Assembly: GCA_016284635.1 (NCBI GenBank)
Contig: JAEEPF010000019.1
Location: 1 to 34,683, forward strand
Direction of reading: 5' to 3'
From: Prevotella sp.
GTDB taxonomy: Bacteria; Bacteroidota; Bacteroidia; Bacteroidales; Bacteroidaceae
DNA: 34,683 nucleotides
This document shows, in pieces, positions 8,901-16,900 of the stretch. How positions within the stretch are numbered: position 1 is the stretch's first letter; every line of letters starts with the position of its first letter. The notes under the pieces were generated by a model. That model was not told the origin of the DNA and did not search any database. It saw nothing but the letters and a program-made list of their open reading frames with translations. Made by a program: the position numbers and the translations under genes.

Positions 8901-9233
8901 GTAACCCACGACAACCACGTCCTGAAGAGTCGTGGCGTCTTCCTTGAGGACTACGTTGACACTTGTCTTACCAGCGACATTGACATCCTGCGACTGCATA
9001 CCGATGTACGAAATCGTAAGCACATTGCCACTCTCCATCTTAATGGTGAAGTTACCGTCGAAGTCCGTCACTGTGGCATTCTTGGTACCTTTCTCCATTA
9101 CAGTAGCGCCGATGACGGCCTCGCCCGTTTCATCGACCACATTTCCTGTCACCGTCTGGGCTGATACAGTGCCGAAGAAAAGGCTCAGTACCAACATCAG
9201 CGCGATGCGGAACGCTTTTAAATTACCTTGCAT
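5952..9233 (-). CDS. susC: SusC/RagA family TonB-dependent outer-membrane transporter
   Basis: The 1093-aa protein has a signal peptide (…LFFGTVSAQ). A carboxypeptidase-D-like domain follows (about 27-110: 'VTGNVVDETGEAVIGATVMEKGT', 'TDFDGNFTI', 'ISYIGMQSQ'). Next come the TonB box/plug region ('LQDVVVVGYGTMKKQDLTGSVSSV', 'LQGSNPGVNI', 'TPLYVVDGV', 'IERIDVLKDASSTAIYGSRA') and a long beta barrel ending in 'INYQVGASIKF' with a terminal Phe, as required for barrel assembly. It imports glycan fragments across the outer membrane using TonB energy, paired with SusD immediately downstream. Its promoter shares a palindrome and exact spacing with the promoter of the pectinase unit, supporting pectic substrates. 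Confidence 0.97.
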   Translation of the reverse strand: MQGNLKAFRIALMLVLSLFFGTVSAQTVTGNVVDETGEAVIGATVMEKGTKNATVTDFDGNFTIKMESGNVLTISYIGMQSQDVNVAGKTSVNVVLKEDATTLQDVVVVGYGTMKKQDLTGSVSSVNTEQLNAKGAPSVLGNLQGSNPGVNITQTSGRGGSYSIEIRGKSSINSKTTPLYVVDGVMCDDIDWLNPQDIERIDVLKDASSTAIYGSRATAGVVMVTTKGGVTVKRDQKPTISYDGYYGWSKVARLPEFMDGQQFYNFRFMKFLTYAGNGATATTANSSHPTYQIGGTILEQCLLREAEGSGAYRMKEMLASGNTYDWPDMVTQNGSQQNHYLAVSGGSENINYHIGVGYNGEEGTYKGDKSNRINFKGSIDAKINKVVSAGFSFNAARLENDYANDAAIQSAFRMNPYMTPYDANGKPYAKPGNYQALGTASYQFSDEPNPLLKMQSTKKERETWRVLGNFYVKFDIIKGLDFKTTFSPSYNNYREGYFEGYKDEDGNFYDSGLSQNTASMTTNRSFSWTWDNILNYNTTIANDHNIGVMLLFSSEASNTEKTYMEGTDVLEHTDWWNLGTAKNADGANALSSFSTGYTETSMISYAARLNYSYKGKYLVTATIRRDGSSKFTKDNRWGTFPSAAAAWRISEEPFMQKASNWLSNLKLRLSYGVTGNNTGIGAYDTQQTLSSPISYPFGSAYNTGYTASSIVNKDLQWETSTEYNAGIDFGFIGGRINGSIDFYQKTSKDLLFPVQLPLVSGGGTMVTNVGSVRNTGIEVALTTINIENKDWHWETTLTFSHNKNKVREINGTGDRVLSSGTTGNLFVDYSANNVYAYEWGGIVSDRDMTVPDNMAAKNAGLTPGSTMKEYDYYYQVYGLTEGQPWVVDQNGDGNINPDDRTITSMDPDFTGSFTSNLSWKNWDFSFSLYAKVGYKAYSSFLTSNIVDLSDRGRQKLNMDWYIPAGTLIDCDGVNADGTYINPKYQETTHYGEYPFPNNGGSSGGVGRQASEWSQAKGVVDASFMKVKNITLGYTFEKNLLNKIGCKHLRLYATITNPFVFTGYKGFDPEWAGAGVKQDGPSTINYQVGASIKF

Positions 9234-9269
9234 ACTTAGTTATTTATTAGTTATAATTAAATTTTGATG

Positions 9270-9301
9270 CAAATTTACGCCTTTTTAGGGAAATAAACGA
9301 A
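9270..9301 (-). promoter_or_regulatory. SusC promoter
   Basis: Minus strand: TTCG (9298-9301), 20 nt, then TAAATTTG (9270-9277), a TAnnTTTG -7 box. The same TTCG-N20-TAnnTTTG layout occurs at 18843-18874. The -33 element is off consensus (TTCG for TTTG), which fits an activator-dependent promoter. Confidence 0.8.
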
Positions 9302-9322
9302 GATTTTTCGCAAAAACAACAC

Positions 9323-9334
9323 GTAAACGTTTTC
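9323..9334 (-). promoter_or_regulatory. Palindromic operator upstream of susC
   Basis: GTAAACGTTTTC on the plus strand is an imperfect palindrome centred on AACGTT. It lies exactly 21 nt upstream of the -33 TTCG. A nearly identical site (11 of 12 bases) lies exactly 21 nt upstream of the -33 of the pectinase unit (18896-18907). The central CG with flanking A/T resembles LacI-family operators; the regulator is not in this window. Confidence 0.7.
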
Positions 9335-9359
9335 AAAAAATGTTAAATCGAAGACCGTC

Positions 9360-9388
9360 AAAAAAAAGTGCAGCCAGAGCGGCTACAC
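9360..9388 (-). terminator. Terminator after the pectin-methylesterase-like gene
   Basis: On the minus strand GTGTAGCC and GGCTGCAC pair (one G-T wobble) around a 5-nt loop and are followed by a run of eight T. This is a classical intrinsic terminator ending the GH28-PL1-CE8 unit just upstream of the SusC promoter. Confidence 0.9.
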
Positions 9389-9417
9389 CTTTATTTATAT
9401 TTAGAGGAACAGAGGGG

Positions 9418-12102
9418 CTATCTCAAGATGGTCTTCTTGCCGTTGATGATATAGATGCCCTTGCCAGGATTCTTGACTCGTACACCCTGGAGATTGTAGA
9501 TGACATCCTCGCCCATCGTCGTTCTCCTGACCTCCTGGATGCCAGTGGTGCCAGCCACATGCGCCTCAGGACCGAAACCGCCCTGAGCGTTGGCAGAACG
9601 GATGGTCAATCGGTAGAGGTCTGGGTTGACATCGATATTGATGGATGTCTCGTCCGTAATCGTGATGAGCGCGTCGTTCTGGAATAATGCATAGGCGATA
9701 GCACCGTCGACAGCAGTCCAGGTAACAGAACCGTTGGCGTAGTTGGCATCGGCAGGGGCTGCCACCTGAACGGTCAGTTTGGCAGGATCCCATTTCTTGT
9801 CTGCATTGGCAGAGAACATCTTTTCGTACGAGAACTCAGCCGCCTGGCTGGCAGTAAGGATGGTCTGGAAGCTTGACTTGATCTTGATGGTGTTTGTCTC
9901 AGGGGTGATATTCGTACCATTGATATCCATCGTGTTGTATTCAGCGAATACAAGGGGATCGGTGCCTGTCTTTCCTTCTTCAGTCCATCGGGTGGAGACG
10001 AGTGTGTTCTCAGCAAACTCGTCAAGTGTGGTGTTCATGTAGACTGCCATGGGTTGGTTACTCCATGTACGTCCGAAACTCCAGTCGCCTTTGCCCTGAG
10101 CGAGGTCTACCACTTTACAATTGTCAAAGACATGACCGAACTTCGTCAGTGTACGAGGTGCCACAATCATACGGGTGCCGCCACCATTAGTGAAGCGAGG
10201 CTCAAGGGAGAGGGTAGAGTTATGGATGCGGATGTCGCCGCCTCCGCAGATAAAATCTACTGTGCCGTGGATGTCACAGTCTTCCCAATATGACTGGGCT
10301 CTGTTGTTCATACAATAATACGTACTCTCATAGGAGAGCATCCTGACGTTCTTGCCAACCGTATGGTCGCCCAGGTCATTCAGCACAGCGGCTGCGCCTT
10401 GTGAATCGGCTGCATAGTAGTCAAGGGCGTTCTTCAAAGTCAGGTCCTGCAGGTATAGGTTACTGGAGCCTTTGTCGTTTATTAACAGGTCCGCTGTTCC
10501 CAAACCCTCAAGCGAGTAGTCTGGCTCGTTGACAATGATGGTATTGTCGGCAGACTGTCCTATGATGGAGATGTTATTTCCGCTGATGGTCGTTTCCACG
10601 GCATCTCCTAATTCGTAAATGCCATTGGGTATGAAGATGAAAATCCGTTCAGAATTTTTAGACGCGTTAAGTGTGTTGGCCATTTCAAGCACTTCCGTGA
10701 AACTGGTATCATCACCTGGCGTGACAATGTACCAATTGCCTTTATTGACATAGTTCGCATCAGCCGTGTTGATGATCCTGAGGCTGTGTATTTTCATCTC
10801 GCCTGCGGTCTTGATCAGGAGGGACAGGGTTCCACCTTCACCTTCATAGTTATAGTGTACGAGCTCTCCGTCTTCACTTACAGTAGCTTTGAGAATGGTG
10901 AGCGTGTCTCCAACTTCTGACATGACCACAATGGTGTCGTTCTGATTCTCCTGACAGAGTCTCAGGGTGATTGTTGCCCTCGGACCTACGAGCAGGTCAA
11001 TCTGGTTGCCATCCTTAAAGGCCCATCCGTGAGTAGCACTGGCCCATCCGAATCCTTCGCCCTTGGGATTAAAGGCCTCATGGTTGTCAGGGTCGAAGAG
11101 GTTATCGGTGAGGTCAAAGTTGTATATGGCAGATGTGCTTGCCTCTTCGATGATGGTCGCTATGGCATAGAGGTTGATGTCGGTATCAACGGTTTCACCA
11201 ACCGTATATTTCAATCCTCCGTCAGGCTCGTGGTACCAGCCACGCATCTTATAGCCATCCTTGACCTTCACAGCGTCATCGCTGACATCGAACTGCTCGA
11301 TGGTCTTGCCTTGCTCTCGACGACCCACACCCAGAATGGTTGTGCCGTCAGTGTCGTAATAGGTCAGCCTGACACTGGGCTTCTGCGTCACAGTCAGCTC
11401 ATACTCCACAGTCTGTTCGCCATTACTCATTTCAATGATGACAATACTCTTGGTGTCATTGCCTTCGTAAATGATATCGGTGATCGTACCCGTTTTCTCC
11501 TTTGCCAATACAGGATTCTGCTCACTGGGCAGAGGGTCATCATAGCCGATTACCAACTCAGCCTTGAAGGCACTGCCGAAAAGCGCTTCAGCGGAATATG
11601 CTATGCCGTTAACGGTCAGAGAATCCAAAGCAGGAGGATCCAACGGCTTTGGTGCCTCTTTCTGAACGACGCTAATGCTTAAAAGGCTTCCGCCGTTATT
11701 GATGATGGTCACATAGCCATTATTTACGTCGTCCGTCGTAGCTGTATAGCTGACCTCGGCTTTTTTGACTGCCTTGTCATCGATCGTGTAGGCGAAGTCT
11801 TCGCCACCTATCACTGTTACTACATCAAGATCGCTTTTTACCTGTACCTTGAAGGTCACTCCGTCTTCTGTCAGGATGCCATTCTCGGCTTTCTCGATGG
11901 CATTGCCGTTGGCTTCGACAACCAGGGCGATGCCATTACTCATAATGGTGTCTGGCTCGGTGGATAATGATGCTGCAACCAATTGGTCTGCGATGGCTTC
12001 GTCATTGAAATCCCAGGTGGCAGTCACATCCTGGGCTTTGGCAAAGCCTGCCAGCAGACATAGCAGCCATAGTGTTACGAATCTTTGTAATTGTCTCATC
12101 AT
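9418..12102 (-). CDS. Secreted CE8 pectin-methylesterase-like protein, multidomain
   Basis: The 894-aa protein has a signal peptide (…LLAGFAKAQ). N-terminal beta-sandwich modules (to about 330) include a Listeria-Bacteroides-type repeat ('GYKMRGWYHEPDGG'). A beta-sandwich follows ('GWAFKDGNQI'), then a right-handed beta-helix at about 490-790. The helix carries the CE8 signature 'GTVDFICGGGD' (nucleophile Asp) and 'FGRTWSNQP' (the Arg of the LGRPW motif). CE8 enzymes remove methyl esters from homogalacturonan, preparing it for PL1 and GH28. The usual QDT motif appears as E-S-T at about residue 592, so the general-acid Asp seems absent. A fibronectin-like module and the tail 'IYNLQGVRV…YIINGKKTILR' (sorting-signal type) end the protein. 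It follows PL1 by 40 nt without a promoter and is the last gene of its unit. The second Met is an equally possible start. Confidence 0.85.
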   Translation of the reverse strand: MMRQLQRFVTLWLLCLLAGFAKAQDVTATWDFNDEAIADQLVAASLSTEPDTIMSNGIALVVEANGNAIEKAENGILTEDGVTFKVQVKSDLDVVTVIGGEDFAYTIDDKAVKKAEVSYTATTDDVNNGYVTIINNGGSLLSISVVQKEAPKPLDPPALDSLTVNGIAYSAEALFGSAFKAELVIGYDDPLPSEQNPVLAKEKTGTITDIIYEGNDTKSIVIIEMSNGEQTVEYELTVTQKPSVRLTYYDTDGTTILGVGRREQGKTIEQFDVSDDAVKVKDGYKMRGWYHEPDGGLKYTVGETVDTDINLYAIATIIEEASTSAIYNFDLTDNLFDPDNHEAFNPKGEGFGWASATHGWAFKDGNQIDLLVGPRATITLRLCQENQNDTIVVMSEVGDTLTILKATVSEDGELVHYNYEGEGGTLSLLIKTAGEMKIHSLRIINTADANYVNKGNWYIVTPGDDTSFTEVLEMANTLNASKNSERIFIFIPNGIYELGDAVETTISGNNISIIGQSADNTIIVNEPDYSLEGLGTADLLINDKGSSNLYLQDLTLKNALDYYAADSQGAAAVLNDLGDHTVGKNVRMLSYESTYYCMNNRAQSYWEDCDIHGTVDFICGGGDIRIHNSTLSLEPRFTNGGGTRMIVAPRTLTKFGHVFDNCKVVDLAQGKGDWSFGRTWSNQPMAVYMNTTLDEFAENTLVSTRWTEEGKTGTDPLVFAEYNTMDINGTNITPETNTIKIKSSFQTILTASQAAEFSYEKMFSANADKKWDPAKLTVQVAAPADANYANGSVTWTAVDGAIAYALFQNDALITITDETSINIDVNPDLYRLTIRSANAQGGFGPEAHVAGTTGIQEVRRTTMGEDVIYNLQGVRVKNPGKGIYIINGKKTILR

Positions 12103-12142
12103 AATGAATCGTTTTTAATAAGATAATAATGTTATGTTATGT

Positions 12143-13921
12143 TTATTTAAAGACTTTTGTTACCGTCTTGTTGCCGTCGGCCATACGCTCCACACGGATG
12201 CTCACTCCCTTTCTGGGAGCGTCGAGCCGAAAGCCGTCGAGGGAGTAGTATTCTGTGTCGAGGATACTGGAGGCTGGCTTCAATGGCACGATAGCAGTTG
12301 TGACACAAGCGGGGTAGTATTCCTCGATGGTGTTCTCTGCGTCGGCATTTCCTGCCTTCATGATGTCCTCAACAATGGAGTTCATATAGACCTCAAGGTT
12401 TGTGTACCAGCCTTTCTCGGTGTCGAGCGTATAGGTGGCGCCATCAGTCGCATCATTGGGATTAAGACCATTGGCAAATTCCCATTCGTCAGGCATTCCG
12501 TCACCATCGGTGTCGTAGTCTGCGGAGCGGCTTTCTGATGCCAGATCGGGGAAACTGGGACAGGCAGGATCCTGAACACCATCGGGATCGTTGATGACGT
12601 CTACGATTCCCTTGATCTTGGTCTTTGTTCCTGTATAGGTAACGACACCTTCCATAGTCTCTTCCATGAAACGTGCGTCGACGGCATCGCGGTAGATAGA
12701 AGCACCTGCATACGACAACACTTTCTCATAGGTGGTCTCTGCCGAGTGGGTCGTGATATCGCCAATAGGACATGGACCGTCTACTTTAATCCGTATACAG
12801 TCCTCACCATTTGCGTTCTGCTTATAGACGACGGTGTCGCCATAGAAATGCTTGGGATCCTTGCTGTATTTCTCGCCGTCGATGGCGAATGTGCCAGCGT
12901 CGATGGTGACACCTTTCCAGTCGTAGTTGGCTGCTTTGTCGCCAGCGGCAGTCACGTAGTTGCCGTTGATGTAATAGCGGCTTGTCATACCGACTTGGTC
13001 TCCTTCGGTCGAATTGCTGGACGAGCCAACGCTGACCTGTGTGACCGTCTTAGTGTTCTTAGTACCAGGACCAGCCTTATAGTAGTTGTTGACGATGTTG
13101 ATATAGCCGCCGCCAGGACCGCCATAGCAACCGTTACCGTTGCCCCAGTTATACATCACACAATTGCGGAGGTCGACAGTCTCGGCCTGAATCGTGTTCT
13201 CCCACTTGTACTGGTCGTAGTACATATTCTTCGTGTAGTCTCCCCATCCATAGCGGGCACCGTTGAAGCGGGGAACGCGATTGTTCAGGTGGATGAGTAG
13301 GTTGTGGTGGAACGAGGCGAGCTTACCACCCCAGATACCACCGTAGCTGTGGTTACCCTTGCCGTGGCCTGCATCGTTCTGGGCTTCGCCAACGGTACAC
13401 CATTGCATGGTGAAGTTATTATTGTCGTAGAATGAAGCCACTTCGTCGATGCTCCAACTGAAAGAGCAGTGGTCGAGCATAATCTGGTTACGCCTGCGGC
13501 CCCATGTGGCATCGGCACCGTCGTTCACGTCTTTCACCTGACTGCGGCGGAAACGGAGAAAGCGCACAATCACATTGTCGCATTTGCCGAAGTAGATGGT
13601 ATAGTAACGTAGGGTAATGCCAGGATAGGGGGCTGTCTGGCCGGCAATGGTGGTGTTGGAGGTAATATCCAACTGAGACTTCAGGTCGATATAACCACTG
13701 ACATCGAAGACGATGGTCTTTGCATTATTTCCTTTCAGCGCCTCTCGCAAGGATCCGGCACCAGAGTCGTTGAGGTTGGTGACGTGTCTGATCTCTCCAC
13801 CACGTCCACCAGTGATATAACGTCCGTGTCCTTCTGCACCAGGGAAGGCGGGGATTTCCTCTTGTGCCATTGCTGTCATAGTGCCGACAGCCATTACAAT
13901 TGTTAATAAGAAATTCTTCAT
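12143..13921 (-). CDS. Secreted pectate lyase (PL1 family)
   Basis: The start is set at the ATG at 13921, where a good signal peptide begins (MKNFLLTIVMAVGTMTAMAQ). An upstream ATG (14026) would run into the preceding gene. The 592-aa product begins with 'FPGAEGHGRYITGGRGGEIRHVTNL' and continues as a parallel beta-helix with PL1 features: 'TIAGQTAP', 'LDHCSFSWSIDE' (Ca-binding region) and 'NRVPRF' (catalytic Arg region). PL1 enzymes cleave de-esterified homogalacturonan by beta-elimination, releasing oligosaccharides with a 4,5-unsaturated end, the substrate type of GH105. A calcium-loop segment 'DTDGDGMPDEWE' follows, and the tail ('YYSLDGFRLDAPRKGVSIRV') resembles a sorting signal. It lies 19 nt downstream of the GH28 fusion, in one operon. 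Confidence 0.93.
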   Translation of the reverse strand: MKNFLLTIVMAVGTMTAMAQEEIPAFPGAEGHGRYITGGRGGEIRHVTNLNDSGAGSLREALKGNNAKTIVFDVSGYIDLKSQLDITSNTTIAGQTAPYPGITLRYYTIYFGKCDNVIVRFLRFRRSQVKDVNDGADATWGRRRNQIMLDHCSFSWSIDEVASFYDNNNFTMQWCTVGEAQNDAGHGKGNHSYGGIWGGKLASFHHNLLIHLNNRVPRFNGARYGWGDYTKNMYYDQYKWENTIQAETVDLRNCVMYNWGNGNGCYGGPGGGYINIVNNYYKAGPGTKNTKTVTQVSVGSSSNSTEGDQVGMTSRYYINGNYVTAAGDKAANYDWKGVTIDAGTFAIDGEKYSKDPKHFYGDTVVYKQNANGEDCIRIKVDGPCPIGDITTHSAETTYEKVLSYAGASIYRDAVDARFMEETMEGVVTYTGTKTKIKGIVDVINDPDGVQDPACPSFPDLASESRSADYDTDGDGMPDEWEFANGLNPNDATDGATYTLDTEKGWYTNLEVYMNSIVEDIMKAGNADAENTIEEYYPACVTTAIVPLKPASSILDTEYYSLDGFRLDAPRKGVSIRVERMADGNKTVTKVFK

Positions 13922-13940
13922 ATTCGTTTGTTTTGTTATA

Positions 13941-16900
13941 TTATTGCATTCTTTGTATTCTTTCCCAGCGGACATCCCATCGGCCGTCTTTTGGGAATCC
14001 AGGATTAAGCGGTTCCTTGCAACCATCCCAGCCTGCGCACATCATGGCGACAGCGGTGAGCAGGGCTCCGTTGCCAGGGAGATAGCAGCGCAGACGGTCT
14101 GCGGTCTGGAAATTATGTCCGTTTTTGAGATAAGTATTCTTCTGGGTGTCGATGAGGAGGGCCTTGAGGGCAGTCTCTGGTTCTCCGAGACGGGCGGCGG
14201 CCATGGCGATCATGCCGTAGTCCCAACCCCAGGTGGTCTGCCAGTTCCAGTTCTGCATCACCCAGTCGAGGGTTTGAGTCATCTTTTCTATATTATATAA
14301 TAAGGTATAGGGGGGAGTAGGGTGATTAGGGTGAGTAGGGGAAGTAGGGAGGAGGGCGGAGACTCCGAGGACGGCAGGATGGTCAGAGCGGGATTTCTCA
14401 GCGAAGGTATCGGTAGAGATGGAGGGAAGGCCTGCGGTGTAGATGCCATCCTGCTCTGGGAGGGGAGACTGGTGGGTGATGATATGATCCCATTGGGCAT
14501 TACGCTCTTGGCCCTGGCGCTCACGCCAGAGATTGGCTATGTTGAGGCCATACTGCCAGTAGGCCAGTTCGAAGGGATGGTCATAGCTGAAGTCCTTCGA
14601 CATGGTCTCCTGCATGGCGGTAACTCCCTTGAGATGGAAAAGCCCCGTCTTTTTGTCATAGCTGACGAAGTCGGCCATGAACGCCGCAGTAGCCTCTACT
14701 TGTTCTCCGTATGTCTGGAGTGTTTCGGCAGAGGGATTGGCACGATACATCTCTTCAGCGAAATAGATGTAGTGGGGGTGTTGCCAGATGAGGAAGGAGC
14801 CAATATTCGAAGGAGCCTCGCCAGCCCAGGGATCGGTCATCTTCATCCAGCGGATTCCCTTGAAACCCTGACGCTCGGCTATCTGACGGGCGACGGGGTA
14901 GGCTGTCTCGTTATACCACTTGAGCATCTGCTCTAAGACCTCAGGACGATTCCAAAGGGCGAAGTCAACGGCATGCCACCACGTCATCTCTAAATGTGGG
15001 CGGCCGAACCAGGAATTATAGGTCAGGCCCGTCTCTTGTGGGGGAATGCTGTTGGCGCAATTGATCTGTGTGAGGTATTGTGAGAGAACGACACGACGCT
15101 CGAGTTCTTTGGCACGGGGATCTGTGCAATGCGAGAAGTCTATGATGGCACCATCATTCCACCATTGATGCCAGTGGCGCTGGGTGGCCTTGTGGTATTG
15201 GTCGTATTCGTAGGAAGGGGTATTAGGGTGATTAGGGGAGTTAGGGTGATTAGGGAGGTATTCTGCGGCGAAGGTCAGCACGTTGTCTGCTGTGCTGAGC
15301 TCGAAGTGATGGCGGTCGCACTCCTGCAGGGTGGCTTGGCCTTCCCATTGGAGCAGTACATAATATTTAGTATCGTCGAGGGTGCGCTCGATGATGACTG
15401 AATGGTCATCTTGGGAGATGATAACCGACTGGTGGCGCTCAGGTTTGGTCCAGTCGTTGGCATCGTCAGAATGTTTTCCCGTAGGATAGGAGAACCGAAG
15501 GGCAACAGTCGCTCTCCGGTCTTTTAAAAGGTTACTCTGGATTCTGGCATAAAGCGCATCCTTGGAGGGATGGACACCAGTAGTGACTTCTACCAATTCG
15601 TCATCTGCCTTGAAGGACGACTCAATCTCTCCGTCCCAGAGATGGAGGGTTTGTTTAGGGGATTTTAGGGAGGTTAGGGGGAGTAGGGAGCCGTGGGGAT
15701 CCTTGAGGTCGAGGCCGATGGTGCCAAGATTCAGACGGTGAGGATTGACGCGGAAGTATTCTGTGGCCTGTACGTGGCGATCAGTCGCTCTCCTTTGGGG
15801 GGAGTTGGAGGGGGCCTTGTATTCCACAGCATAGACTTCCTGATGGCCGTGGCCGAGGTCGAAGGCTTTCTCCGATTCCTGGGGCTTCAGACCGATGGTG
15901 TTTTCGAACTTATGCCATCCCCAATCGGACATGGCTGTCAGGGGCACACCTGCCCCATATTCAAAAGGGAACGACTGCAGTCCTGTAATATCGACAGTCG
16001 TGGCGAAGTGTCCGTTGCCGACAGAGAGCGAGGCGAGAGGATCGGCCTCGGTAATGACAGGATTGTTACGAGTCACGACGGACTGCCTGTCGATGGCAGC
16101 CGTCGTGTTCTCTGTATCATAACCTAACATCTCCATTTCGAGCGATGCCCAGATGAAGGGACCGACACCCTTGGCATCATTGTCGCGGATGGGCTCTGAG
16201 AGGTAGTAGTCATAACTGCCGTTGCGCTTCTTGTTCTCATTGACAGTGCCCTTGGGGTTCACCTCCTTTATGGCAGCGATGACCTCAGGTGTGGCAGCAG
16301 GACCCAGACCTGCCACCGAACAGCAGTTGGTGAGCGAGATGGTCTTGTCGGCATTCACACGGATGAAGTTGTTGATGATTCCCTTATAGGCCTTGATGCC
16401 GGCATCGCGGTATTTCGCTCCGACATAACCCTTGCGGTAGGCCTTCAGCAGGGCGTAGGTGAACATGGCTGAGCATGTGCTTTCGAGGTAGTTGCCCTCA
16501 CGCTGCGGAGAGTCCATCACCTGATACCATACACCACTCTTCTGGTCTTGCCACTTCAGGATGGCGTCGAAGTCCTTTACCAATAGGTCGATGACTTCTG
16601 AACGACGGGCGTAGTCCTCTGGCAGGGCATCAAGCACCTCGATGAGGGCCATCGTGTACCAGCCTTGGGCACGGCCCCAGCAGTGCTGCGAGAGTCCTGT
16701 TTCCTTGTCGGCCCAGAATGTGTTACGTGTCTCGTCGTAGGCATGGCGGTTCAGACCAGTCTTCGGATCGAGGGTACGGTCGTAGGTGATCTTCAACTGA
16801 TTGACGGCATCGTCGTAGATACTTTGAACTTTGAACTTTACGCTCGGCTTTGCCGCTTGGCTCTGCCAAGAACTTTGAGCTTTATGATTACTCTTTTTGC

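Noticed and set aside
13922..14026. Upstream ATG extension of the pectate lyase (35 extra residues)
   Set aside because: It would overlap the end of the GH28 fusion and hide a clear signal peptide that starts at 13921.
14310..16884. Sequencing or assembly error producing an artificial gene fusion
   Set aside because: All three domains are in one open frame over 4.9 kb with intact motifs, and the repeat blocks are all in frame; no stop or shift is seen. Read-level confirmation is still not possible here.
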